Source of the DNA: Hofstenia miamia
Lineage: Eukaryota > Xenacoelomorpha > Acoela > Hofsteniidae
Assembly (NCBI GenBank): GCA_900660155.1
Contig: CABFPE010000031.1
Coordinates: forward strand, 243,304-307,303
Direction: 5' to 3'
Length of the DNA stretch: 64,000 bases
Shown here: in pieces, positions 26,832-37,234 of the stretch
Position numbering within the stretch: position 1 is the first letter of the stretch
How the letters are laid out: the number at the start of each line of letters is the position of its first letter
Position numbers and translations under genes: made by a program
The notes under the pieces: generated by a model
Told to the model about the DNA's origin: nothing
The model's input: only the letters and a program-made list of their open reading frames with translations
Databases searched by the model: none

Positions 26832-27780
26832 TTATTTGTTTTGAAAATTAAGGTGAGAATCAAAAATGATACCAAAATATTTAAAATAATTAACTTGTTC
26901 TATGTATGTGCCATTAAATTTCAATTTAAATTTTGAACTATTTGTGGAATTATTGTTAGATTTAGGGCTAATTAAGCAAAATTGAGTTTTAGATGGGTCT
27001 ATTTTTAGTTTTACTGAAGCAAAATATTGTGCAAGATGAGTGCAATTATATTCGAGAACTTTTATAGCAATTTCAGGAGACTTATGTGAGCTAAATAGCA
27101 TTGAATAACATTACATGTGGTACGATTGATCAAATCGTTTACATACATATTGAATACTAAATGTCCCAAAATTGTGCCTTGCGGAACGCCATTTTGATAG
27201 AAATCTAGTCAGAGAGAATTCCATTTAGTTTAACTCTTTGTTTACGATTATGGAGATTGCTGCTTATTAGATCTGCACTTGTGTATGATAAACCCAGAAT
27301 TTTTATTTTTTTAATTAAAATGTGGTGGTCGATCAAGTCAAAAGCTTTTGATAAATCTAGGCATGCAACTGCGGAACACTCATCAATGGTAATTCTCCAA
27401 TTTTCGGTAGCTGTTAAAGTATCATTTGTAGAAATATATTTACGAAAACCATATTGATTTTGAGAGTAAAGTAAAATTTGATTAAAAAGAAGTCGTTCAA
27501 AAATCTTACTTATTGGTGATAGGTTTATAGTTCAAACAATCTATTAGGTCAACTTTTTTAAATAATGGAGTAATATTTGCCAATTTTAATTGTTCAGGAA
27601 AAATAGAATGTCTAATACACGCGTTTATAATGTATAAAAGTGGCTCAGTTATTATATCTGGGCCAATTTTTAGAAACCAAGTTGGGATAATGGAGGGCCC
27701 GTTAGGATCGTATTTTAAAGAATGAATAGATTTGGTAATTTTAAACTTAGTCACGAATTTGAACGAGAAATGCAGTACTA
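26832..27780 (-). pseudogene. Non-LTR retrotransposon reverse transcriptase fragment (CR1/jockey-like)
   Basis: Read on the minus strand, ordered reverse-transcriptase blocks appear in shifting frames. The first frame (27754-27506) has DPNGPSIIPTWFLK and LANITPLFKKVD, matching blocks 1-2 of LINE reverse transcriptases. Next, around 27400-27330, comes CLDLSKAFDLIDHH (block A with its catalytic Asp), then GVPQGTILGHLVF and MYVNDLI near 27190-27120 (block B). Finally 27101-26832 gives LKIDPSKTQFCLI and YFKYFGIIFDSHLNF (blocks D-E). At least two frameshifts interrupt the reading and both ends are truncated. This family differs from the LINE at 39.2 kb (different block B and no shared 3' tail). 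No target-site duplication seen. Confidence 0.85.
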
Positions 27781-29537
27781 TAGGTTGAACTTAATTGATC
27801 TTAAATGGAGTATTTACACCATAAAAATTGCCTAATTTGCAAAATACTTCATTAAACATGTTATGGCCTTATTGTTAGTGATTACCTTTCCCTTATAATT
27901 TATATTTCGATTTTTTCATTTTTATTTGCTTCGTATTTAATAACTATTTTAATCCCAGTTTTAAGATAAATATTCAAAGTTCGCTTTCTGTTCTGAATCA
28001 GAGATGGAAGTGAGGCCGCCAAAGAGAAATTGTGTCCTGCCCAAAATTTACATGTTAACTTTTGTCATATCCTCAAGGGCAAGTGCTGCAGAACAGCAAG
28101 AGCAAAACATTTTAGATTGCATTTGACTTGCCGGCACCCCGTATATACTTTTTGTAAATCTCATCAACTAAGGTGGCTTTGGATCATACACAATTGAATA
28201 AAATTACATTTAATCGCAGTTAGTATCTCAAACATCCCTCTCATTGCTTCTAATTTAAATAATCAATTTTGCATTAATATCTGATTGCAGAAAATAAGTG
28301 CACATTCCAAAACGCTGCTTTCAAAATTGTAGGTTTCAAATATCTAACTATATTACTATGGTAATTTTCTCCAAAAATGAAAACAAAATTTGACCGAACG
28401 GATGCCAATTCTAAAAGACACTGTTAACATATTTGTCATTCAAGAAAGAAAGCATACGAGTAATTACGTAGATGCACAACTAACACGCAAAATATGTGTA
28501 CATTTGAGGCCCATATACCTTAAAATTGAAAATTTCACAAGTCAAAGTATTTTTTGCATTTATCTGATTACATTTTAAATTTTTCACCTATATTAGGTCA
28601 GGAAACCCTCCTACACGCAGGGATGTGGGCTGCAAAAGCATTTTTTGGAAAAGATGTACTAGAATCAAACAGAATGCTAAGGCAGAGCATAGGACCGAAA
28701 TTATTCAAATGAAAAAGTAAACTTCTCTATTTAGCATTGACCAGCGACCAAGGAAGGTCACATTTCTTGCTTTCTCCACCGCAAATTTGATCGCATTTTT
28801 CCATCCCTAACGTCAAGAATTGTCGGGACAATTTCGCGAGATTTCAATCTGAAAGCTAACCCTTACTAAATACGGATAATCTTTTGATAACATGGTTGTT
28901 GAAATAACCCAAAATTTGCTTCATTTGTTTTAAAATGTTATTTTCAACTGTTTTAAACATGTTTTTTATAAGGTTGTTTAAAACATGACAGCCTTGCCTA
29001 CACGCAATATATTTTTTTATGCAAACAATACAACTTATGTTTAGGGATATTAAGATTCGACGTCGCCGACTCAGTAAACTCGAGGTATAGCAATTTACGA
29101 AACATACCTGAAAATTTCAAGATTGTTTTTGTTAGAAATCTTGTAAGTGACACTTAAGCATGCCCAAGAATGCAAAAAATACTTTCAACAATTAGAATTA
29201 ATAATGGTATAAGCTAGTAGAAATTATTAAACTGAAAGTTTTTAACTTCTTTCAAAGTTGAAACTTTAGCTTATGTTAGACTTAACAGTTAAAATTTTAC
29301 AAAATAAGTGTAAACTATCATAATGGTGTATCTATAGAAATGAACAGTAAATTTCCTTAATAATAAAAAACATTAAAACATTCACAAGTTTAATCATTAA
29401 TTAATGTAATTGCCTCCAATTGTTCACTTTTTACATAAATTATAATTGACAGCATTGCATGCCGATAAAATCTTCTCAGATCCAGCTTTCCAGTAACTTC
29501 ATAATAACTGATTCTTCCATAATAGAGATCGAAGAAT
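27781..29537. other. Non-coding stretch downstream of PNPO
   Basis: No gene supported. It lies beyond the 3' end of the minus-strand PNPO gene and may include its 3' UTR near 29400-29537, though no clear polyadenylation signal could be assigned. Confidence 0.5.
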
Positions 29538-29830
29538 TTATGGTGCTAGCCTGTTTAAAGACCAGGATTTATCAGAAGCTAAAGTGTACTGTAACCTATC
29601 ATGTAAACGGTTTGTGAAGCCTGCCCAAAACTCAAAGAGTCGTGGTTTAACGCGATAACCACCCCAGTGATTTGGGCGAGGGAGAGCAGCATCTTTGTGC
29701 AATTCATGCAAATCAGCCAAACGTTGGTGAAGATGATTTCGTGATGGTATCACTTCACTTTGATTGCTTATTGTTGCACAGTATTGACTTTCCACAGGAC
29801 GACTTGCGAAATAGTTATCAGAGTCCTCAG
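29538..29830 (-). CDS. PNPO: Pyridoxamine 5'-phosphate oxidase, C-terminal (last) exon
   Basis: The last 96 residues of pyridoxamine/pyridoxine 5'-phosphate oxidase, the FMN enzyme that oxidises PNP or PMP to pyridoxal 5'-phosphate in the cytosol. The acceptor is TTTATTTAG and the exon opens in phase 1. Recognisable landmarks in order: YFASRPVESQ (family FxSRPxxSQ), SEVIPSR, then PRPNHWGGYRVKP, EFWAGFTNRLHDR, and the C-terminal SLNRLAP followed by TAA. The RLHDR and WGGYR segments contribute to substrate and FMN binding in the family. Residues contributed by the middle of the protein (the GF...ESRKG and YW...RQVR blocks) are not in this exon. The first coding exon lies 6.5 kb upstream on the same strand. 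Identification is secure; whether the gene is intact is not. Confidence 0.93.
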
Positions 29831-30360
29831 CTAAATAAAAACTGTTACAACATATATGCACGCATTCTAGAAAACTACATTCCAAATTGACATTTACTTA
29901 ATTGTCCAATTGCATTTGACCCATATACCTACGCATTACCAAATAGCATTAACACGGAAAATCAATTTTTGGAAAATTGGCTGGAAATGGAAAACCAAAT
30001 AATGAACAGTTTCCAATTCTTACAAAATGTAAACATATGTACGTTAAAAGGTTAAACCACTGGAGAGCAGGTTAACTTTCTCCACGACAAAAAATGGATT
30101 ATAAAGCGCGTCCGTTAAGTTCTTCATGACTATCTACAAAAATTGATGTGGAAAAATACGTACTAGGTCTCTATTTTGAAAGTTTCCTGCATTACAATGT
30201 GCTTATGTGATTATGTTATTCATGAAAATATATTACTCTAGGTGGACTGAATATGCCAATAGAATTACGAGCAACTGATTCTAACATAAGTTCTTGAAAT
30301 ACCAAAAAATTCTACAAAATGTTATTTTAAATCGATATTAATAGCATAGCAATTCATCGT

Positions 30361-30748
30361 GTACAGGCATAACCTCCTGTACTCTATGTATCAGTTTTTG
30401 AATTATATTGATTAAGGGGTTTATTTTGGTCTCCTGCCTTCTAATTATTTGTCTAGCGATTCTTCTCCTTATGAGCGGCCACGTGAGCAAAAGGTTGTTG
30501 ACACCTTCTGTCAACTTCCTGTGTGTTGCTTTTGGATAGCGATCGCTGAATGCGTCTTTGATCTGCTCCCTTCGAGCAATGTTACATCTTTTATAAGGGG
30601 TAACTTTTTATTTGATCCTTATTCGAATGGGAGCATCATCTTCACGTTATATTTGAATAATTACCTATTTATTTTTCTAAGATACAAATAGTTATACACA
30701 TGATTAGACTTTTTAGTGATTTTTCTATCGTCTCCTATCATGCTAACA
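30361..30748 (-). repeat. Possible 3' LTR of the gypsy relic
   Basis: This GC-richer block lies immediately 3' (minus sense) of the end of the pol remnant, begins with TGTTAGCATGATAGGAGACG in minus sense and ends near TGCCTGTACA. A second LTR copy was not found in the window, so the boundaries are a guess. The 80-codon frame on the opposite strand (30449-30691) has no known domain. Confidence 0.3.
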
Positions 30749-30779
30749 ATCAACAAAACAAACAACTTTTTATACTAAG

Positions 30780-32010
30780 GCTAAGGAAAGGCAGGGGCTT
30801 ACATTCTCTTACCGGATAAGGTTCTCGGTTGAGATGGGTTTTCAGCCTCATTGTTTGGAAATTCAATTTGTTGAGAGCAGTCCTCCTCGGATTCTTGCAC
30901 CAGGTCTGGTTCCTCAGTAGTTGGAGTGGTATCATTAAAGGCCAACGTTTCCTGGTATGGCGTAACACTGTTTACATGTACAATTAGCATTTTCTTTAGC
31001 CTTGTTTACACGATAAATTTTTTCTCTCATAGCATTTCCTAATGTAAGGGACATCTGTGTAAACGCAAATTAACTCGAGACAGTAGGGGTGCAAGCGTAA
31101 AATTTCAGAAAAAATCTTAAATTTTATAATTTAGACAATAAATGTGCTCTTAAATAGTATGTTAGGTAATAATTGTACCACGAAAAAGCTATCAGCTTAA
31201 CGTGTAGACGCCACTGATAGTTAGTTAATCTGACAATTGCTTCGTAAACTGATAAGGAAAAACTTATCGAGTAAACGAGGCCTTTCTAGGGAACTTTAAA
31301 TTTTTTATTTGAATGTTTACATCACTAATTACTTTATAACTTATAGGGACTTAGGTAAGGTCGACTTAATTTCTTCGCTAACCCTCTAACCGAGGTTTTA
31401 TTATTGGATGATACAACCATACTTTGCACCCGATATTAAACTCTTGTAAGCGAACTTTTTTGTTATAAAAATCACAAATAATCTCTTTAATCTGCCCTGT
31501 TTTTTCTATTATCGATTTTTGCATATTAGTTAGGTTTAACTTAAAATCTAGAACATACTGTTGAATATTCTCATAACGCGTATTTTTTTCCTCCGATTCA
31601 GTAAGTAATAATTGAACTTCCAAACATTGCTTGGAATGGGAAAATGCCGGTTGCCTGATATTGATTATATGCAAAACATCCATTTTCTAAATGCATTTCC
31701 CAATCACCGTGATGATGCTCAACATATTTTGATATTGTATCAATTAATGTTATATTCCACCTTTCAGTTTGTTCATTACATTGAGCATGAAATGCAGTGG
31801 TTTTCAATTTTCTAATAAGTAGCATAATTGATAAATTGAATTACTCTCAAAATTTCGTTATTGATTTGTTAACATGTGATCAGGAAGACCAAACTAAGTA
31901 AAAACTCTCGTGTCTAAAGATTTTGCAATAGTTTCAGCTAAGGAATCTGGTAATACGAATGTAAATGGAAACTTTGTAAACATACATCTACCAGTGTTAA
32001 TATCCTACTC
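30780..32010 (-). pseudogene. Ty3/gypsy LTR retrotransposon integrase remnant
   Basis: Read on the minus strand from 32010 down, broken frames follow a gypsy integrase. FVLPDSLAETIAKS is followed by FGLPDHMLTNQ and RNFES, the integrase core around the second catalytic Asp, which here reads Asn with a stop next to it. Then come KTTAFHAQCNEQTERWN (family KTTAYHPQxNGQxER.N) and CFAYNQYQATGIFPFQAMFG. Last come the integrase C-terminal FNIGCKVWLYHP...KPRLEG and the pol tail VHVNSVTPYQETL. Several stops and frameshifts, a lost catalytic Asp and no visible gag, protease or reverse transcriptase show a long-dead insertion. It lies in the same orientation as PNPO, inside the PNPO interval. Confidence 0.88.
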
Positions 32011-32404
32011 AAATAGCTGATGTTTTTAGTATATAAGAAAATAAATAGAAAAATATCTTCAAGAAATGGGTGCTACATTGAAAAAACCAAGAGATACAAC
32101 TAAACCGCATAAAAACAACTAGTCAATTATCCTACTTTAAAATAGCCTGCAATACAATTCACAGATTGAGGAAAAGGCCAACAAATAAAGTTAAATTGTT
32201 ATAAACGATAGATTCAATGTTTATTTGTTAACGGAGTTATTAAAAAACATGTCTTTTTTAAATTGAGGGAAATTTAGGGCCGGGGGAAAAATGTTAGGTA
32301 TAAATATAAAGTCAATACACTTGATAAAATAAAAGATATTTTATTAAATAGACAATACTAACCAGATATTTTGGAAACTGTGCCTTCTATTCTTACTTGA
32401 CGAC

Positions 32405-32722
32405 TTAAAGGTTGCCAATAAAAAAGGAGTGCAACATTCGGATTCTCTGAAATCTCGCAACCTTTTCTACTGTTATAGTTGGAAAAGAATATAAATCCTT
32501 CTGAATCATATTTCTAAAGAACAGAGGTGAATTACTTAAATTATCTGTTGAAAGCATGCCTAGGCTAAAGCGAAGAAAAAGTAGGGATGCAACTGATCGC
32601 GTCAAAACTTCATAAAAAGCCTTAATTGAAATTAAAAATATAGCGTTAATGTTGATAAAAACGGTTTCTTGTGTAACAAAAAGTAATAGAATGAAATTGC
32701 ATTTACCTTTTCGATTATGCAT
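32405..32722 (-). other. Unrecognised 105-codon open frame
   Basis: A minus-strand open frame between the gypsy relic and the mariner fragment. It is rich in hydrophobic residues with no motif I can place. It is longer than expected by chance in this composition, but no splice or start context supports it as a host exon. Confidence 0.2.
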
Positions 32723-32749
32723 CTAATCGGCTAATATATTACCCCTCTG

Positions 32750-33260
32750 GTCAAAAAGTAAGTAAATTTGAACGTGGCGAACAATAAATGATCCAATAAA
32801 GTTTATATTAATATCAAATACATAAGCAGCTATAAGCAATTCAACTGCGTATCGACTCTTTGATTTTGGGGAAGAGAAAGAAATCGCAAGGAGCAAGGTC
32901 GGGAGAATACGGCGGATGAGGCACGATCTCCCACTCTTGTTGATTCAAGTAATCTTGCACAATTAGGCATCGATGTGCTGGAGCATTGTCATGATGGAAA
33001 ACAATGCGTTGATTTTTGCGATTTCTCACCAAATTAGGATGCAATGGTCGAACAACCACATCTTTGTAATAACCACCATTGACGTGTTGTACAGGTGGTA
33101 CAGCATTGTTGAGCAGAATACATTGTGCATAACGTTCGTTGATGACTGTTTTTGCATGAAGAAGAGGATCCCAACTTCAAATCCACGTTTCGTCACCAGT
33201 AATATTTGTCACATAACAATGTGAGTCATAAAGAAATTTGATAATGACGCGAGTGTCATA
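32750..33260 (-). pseudogene. mariner transposase C-terminal fragment (D34D)
   Basis: Minus-strand remains of a mariner transposase. From 33260 down: TGDETWI (first catalytic Asp), a frame interrupted by a stop right after it, then LLNNAVPPVQHVNGGYYKDV. Next come VFHHDNAPAHR (second Asp) and PPYSPDLAPCDFFLFP (third Asp). Thirty-four residues separate the last two aspartates, the mariner hallmark. GGTCAAAAAGTAAGTAAA at about 32753 looks like the inner part of a terminal repeat; the partner end was not found, so the copy is 5'-truncated. It lies in the PNPO interval and is only distantly similar to the mariner at 49.9 kb. Confidence 0.85.
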
Positions 33261-34060
33261 TCTTGAATAATTGCTTTTAAATGTATTCATCATGGCAAGA
33301 AAAATTATGCAATTAAAAATTCTTGGATGCATGTAATTAAATATATTTCTGTCAATCCATCAAAATCACATTAACTTTCAAAATATAAAATAACTGCAAG
33401 CATGCATTTAAGCATGCAGGCACACATGTACACCGAAAATTACTTATTGACTTAACCACACATAAAAAATTTCAAGGTTACATGCAGAGAGGGGGTTATT
33501 AAATCAAAAAGCTTTAAACAGACCAATAATAAAGTCTTTAAAATCCCAAAATAAAAACATGTTTAAAACAGTGTATGTGTTTTTTGTCACCTATCTATTT
33601 TGGATGTTTGATTATTAAATGCTTTAATTTTTTTGAGATCCATTTTGTTTAATGATTTTTGAATAATGCCAAAGCACACAATTTGGAACTCATTTATCAG
33701 TTAAGATTTAAGATGAACGGAAAAGCCCGTGACACCATTTTCGAAAATCAGCATTAAATATGGGACATTGCGTACCAATTTTGATTGCACCCAATGTTTA
33801 CTCAAATATTCCTAGGAACATACTGCAGTTAAACAATTGAAATTCTATGACTTTTCACTAAACAAAAAAACCTTTCAAATGAAAAAAACTTCAGGTTCAA
33901 TTTGCATAAAGTATTCTTTTGCGAAAATTTATATTTGTGACTGTTTGGGATCCACATGCACCCCAACATCTAGCTGCTGGTTTACAAAAATTACTAATGA
34001 AACTATCCACATACATATAATGGAATGTATCTATATGTGATACATACATTATTTAAATAA

Positions 34061-34064
<4 letters not shown>

Positions 34065-34099
<35 letters not shown>
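34065..34099. repeat. (AT)n microsatellite
   Basis: About 17 AT units immediately left of the GATACGCTGTGTAC repeat cluster. Confidence 0.97.
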
Positions 34100-34103
<4 letters not shown>

Positions 34104-34107
<4 letters not shown>

Positions 34108-34382
34108 CGCTCTGTACGATTTTTGTCGAAAAATAGATACGCCCTGTACACTCGATATAAATAGATACGCCTATGTACTACTACTGTAAATATATTATGT
34201 GTAAGTCCCAAACTTTTTATAGTCATGATGGAGGTCTAACATCACTGCACACCATGGTACAGCAAAATTGATTTATGTTAACCCAGCAAGAAAAACTCAG
34301 GATACGCTGTGTACTACGGCAGTTTGCCCATTGGATACGCTGTGTACCCTCGTTTGGAAAAATCGCACGTACACAGCGTATC
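34104..34382. repeat. Cluster of a 14-base motif, GATACGCTGTGTAC
   Basis: Six copies: GATACGCTCTGTAC (34104), GATACGCCCTGTAC (34136), GATACGCCTATGTAC (34164), GATACGCTGTGTAC (34301), the same again (34334), and an inverted perfect copy GTACACAGCGTATC (34369-34382). They form two groups of three with about 28-35 bases between starts. The whole array is bracketed by TA microsatellites at 34065-34099 and 34402-34431. No coding frame is conserved across copies. This arrangement resembles subterminal protein-binding repeats of DNA transposons, but no terminal repeat or transposase belongs to it here. Confidence 0.85.
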
Positions 34383-34398
34383 TTATTTGTATATACCA

Positions 34399-34401
<3 letters not shown>

Positions 34402-34430
<29 letters not shown>

Positions 34431-34431
34431 T
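34402..34431. repeat. (AT)n microsatellite
   Basis: About 15 AT units to the right of the 14-base motif cluster. Confidence 0.97.
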
Positions 34432-34455
34432 TCAGCTTAGTGGAATTGCCAAAAT

Positions 34456-34827
34456 TTATGTACTTGCAAATGCAATAAATTTGGAAAGCCCCAGGTAAAA
34501 ATTCCCATTCCTATGACCAGGGCAGTACAATGCCACTTCGATGCATAACATGCAATGGAAAAGACAAAGAATTATGAGTTTTAGTGGAAAACTTTGCAAA
34601 TGCTTATCTGCAATTTGATCATATTGGCACAATTCGACAAAATCTACTCGAAATTTTTGATGCTGCAAAAGGAATTCATGGAAGAATATGAGTTCATTCA
34701 CGGCATTGTAACTCAAATAGTTTAAACTTGTGTTCTTGTTGAGAAAGCGTATCACAGCCAGTTCTCCTTGTATCTTAAATGCAATAATCCAAAAAAATAC
34801 CACATATCGAGAAGATTTTGATAGCAA
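34456..34827 (-). other. Unrecognised 123-codon open frame
   Basis: A minus-strand frame whose sense strand has fewer A/T homopolymers than its surroundings. The predicted chain is Leu/Phe/Cys-rich (for example VDFVELCQYDQIADKHLQSF) without a domain I recognise. A decayed retroelement or chance frame are both possible. Confidence 0.2.
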
Positions 34828-35287
34828 TCATATACTTGTTCCAGGAAATAGCTCAAAATGCAAAACACGTCGCTGACTATATTGATATACTTGTGAACAA
34901 TAAACTCATGAATGCCTAAAGCGATCAAATGATGATCATTACACATTTGACAAGGAATTGGAATACAAACTTTGTAGTGATTATCAAATGAATTGGTTCA
35001 TTTTGTTTTACCAACAAAAACGATTTGCACAACTACCACTTTGAATGGTAGACAGCAAACTGAAAAAATCATTTCTCAAAATATCAACTCTTTTTAAGTG
35101 AAATCTCCAGCCAAAATTAATTAATAAGCATGAAACTTTTCCAAATTTATACATTAAAGAACCAACCTAACATTACTTAAAATAAGAATAAACATAGAAT
35201 TTGCAAGAACTTTAAAGTTAAAATTGGTTTCACTTCCATGGGGAATTAATAAATTGCTTACAATTACACATGCATATATATATATAG

Positions 35288-35370
35288 GATTTTTACTGAT
35301 ATTAATTAAAAAATCCTATTTTGGTAGCATTCATAATTTTTCGGCAAAAATTTGAGTTGGGGGTGCAAAT
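35288..35370 (+). repeat. Direct repeat pair, copy 1
   Basis: Shares TTTTTACTGATATTAATT, GGTAGCATTCATAAT and GGCAAAAATTTGAGT blocks in order with 36045-36130. No coding frame. Confidence 0.7.
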
Positions 35371-36044
35371 GCAGCACCGTTAAAAGTAACTGCAAATGAT
35401 CAGGAGACAACAGAATGAAATAAATTCTAATAAGTGAAAAGTAACGGCAGAATTCTAGGTAAGCGATGCCTCAATCACTGAACCAGCAAACAAAATCTAC
35501 GATTAAAACAATGCGACAGAATTAACTTCGAAGCAGTGGTAGCTGATCAATTATATTCGTTTTAAGCGCTGTGGGTTCGTACAGTTACCCCAGGTTTCGT
35601 TCTAAATTACGATCAGAGAAGTTGCAACGTAAATGGTCAAATATGTACTCATGGAATATAGCATGCGATAATATTTATTAATTCAAATACTTATAATTAA
35701 AAAGTAATGCTTGAAAATATAAATTTTGAATATTTTCTACCGAAAATTCTCTATAATTTGCATGTATATTCAAATATTCTGGCTTGAATTATGGCAATTT
35801 AGAAAAAATCAAGTTATATATTAGATGAGGATAAACAATTGAAGGTGCCAATAACTTAAAAGTTAAATTCTATATATATATATATATATATACATGTATA
35901 TAATATAATAACTTCATATTCTCAGTATCCATAAATATTTGTTCAATGCATAAAAATTTAAAAAGACCCATTTGAAATATACATTAACAATCAAAATCAT
36001 GTTTTATTAAATTATGTTTCAATGAGGTAATATACTTGGAGAGA

Positions 36045-36130
36045 GACTTTTTACTGATATTAATTTAAAAAATTATATTTTGATAGTATTCATAATCTCT
36101 GGCAAAAAATTTGAGTGCATTTGCACCCCA
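36045..36130 (+). repeat. Direct repeat pair, copy 2
   Basis: Partner of 35288-35370, about 760 bases away, with a few substitutions and one-base indels. Confidence 0.7.
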
Positions 36131-36314
36131 TACAGTCATAACATATAATATTTTATTCAGTCACAAACCGTTCGGACGAATGGATTTTAATTATGTTTGA
36201 AACAAATTCAAGAACGATGTTCTATGTAAGCTTAAAAATAATTGGAAGAAATATGTTGAAAATAGCGTTTTAATCCTGCCACATGTAGAATATAAGTATT
36301 ATTATACAAATCAC

Positions 36315-36503
36315 CTTCAAAAGAACCATTCTACAAGATGGTTGACCAATTTGAGAGGCAGTGCAAATGGCCATGGCGTTAGCCTCCGTTACATCTGGAT
36401 GATTATTTGCTTCTTTAAACCATTCATCAAAAAATTGAAAAGGATCAACGGGATGGCTGTCGGGTATATCAGCATTACGGTAATCGATTCGATTATCAGT
36501 CAT
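36315..36503 (-). CDS. PNPO: Pyridoxamine 5'-phosphate oxidase, first coding exon
   Basis: Sixty-three codons from ATG to a splice donor (AAG|GTGATT), phase 0. The protein begins MTDNRIDYRNADIP and runs into DPFQFFDEWFKEAN, the conserved N-terminal DPFxxFxxWFxEA block of the family. It then gives EANAMAICTAS and ends CRMVLLK, the (A/C)RMVLLK strand whose Arg and Lys contact FMN in known structures. The ATG is preceded by TTATTTTAG, a plausible acceptor, so an upstream 5' UTR exon may exist. The rest of the protein is on the same strand downstream; the last exon is at 29.5-29.8 kb and the middle was not found. Identification rests on several family blocks in the right order. Confidence 0.93.
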
Positions 36504-36937
36504 TGACTAAAATAACGGAGAATTTTAATAAAAAATGAATTAAATACACAAATTTGGCTATGTGAGTGCGAAAAATAAGAAAAGAAGTGATATTTAACCC
36601 CATGTGGCAAAAATTAAGCAAGCACTATAAATGTTTTTCGTTGTTATCAGTGATACTAAATAGTGAGGCATTCACTACAAAATCATAATCCAAAAAAAGT
36701 TTAAAATTTGTAATAGAAAACGCGTTTTGTATTAAGGTTACACAAGATTATTTTAATCAAGAAAATATATGCGAATTATTAAAAAATAATTTGCAATATA
36801 GTAAAAAAACTTCTCATTTGGCACTCGTTTAAGTGTAAAGCAAGAGCTATTTTAAAAAATATCATCGACATGCTATTGAGTGGGTATTTTTCAAATGGAA
36901 TAAAGGTTCATGCACATAACTTTAAGACAAACAACAT

Positions 36938-37234
36938 CAGGGCCGTGGCTTGTGGCTAGGGGAGGACCAGGGGGCCACGGCCCTCCCTGTTAGGCCACTG
37001 TGCCCGTTTCCTCTTGGCATCCTGGAGACAAAACTCCATAGTATTAATTCTAATATTCTGTAACAAAGTTATAGTGAATATCCTTTAGTTGAAATATATA
37101 TAATACTAATGCAATTCTATTAAAAAATTCAATGAAAAAGCGTGAAACTATTTCATATGAGTAAAACTATAATTAATTTATTGAATTTTGCGGGACCATG
37201 CCCCCCTAAATTTCAAATGCAAGCCACTGGCCTG
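36938..37234. mobile_element. hAT-type MITE, 297 bp
   Basis: Left end CAGGGCCGTGGCTTG; right end on the minus strand CAGGCCAGTGGCTTG (13 of 15). The flanking octamers are AACAACAT and AACAACAC, a target-site duplication with one mismatch, and 8 bases is the hAT length. No coding frame inside, so it is non-autonomous. It sits about 430 bases upstream of the PNPO start codon, where it could affect the promoter. Confidence 0.8.

Larger units (their letters stand above)
29831..36314 (-). other. PNPO intron region (middle exons not located)
   Basis: Between the first coding exon, which ends in phase 0, and the last exon, which begins in phase 1, about 60 codons of the PNPO family are missing (the ESRKG-to-RQVR part). 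I searched the minus strand by eye for those motifs and did not find them. The interval is filled with a gypsy pol relic, a mariner fragment, a 14-base repeat cluster, TA microsatellites and AT-rich sequence. Either a divergent exon was missed or the copy lacks it. Confidence 0.6.

Noticed and set aside
34275-34478. Plus-strand frame of 67 codons with repeated IRCV motifs
   Set aside because: The repetition comes from the GATACGCTGTGTAC DNA repeat and a TA microsatellite, not from a protein.
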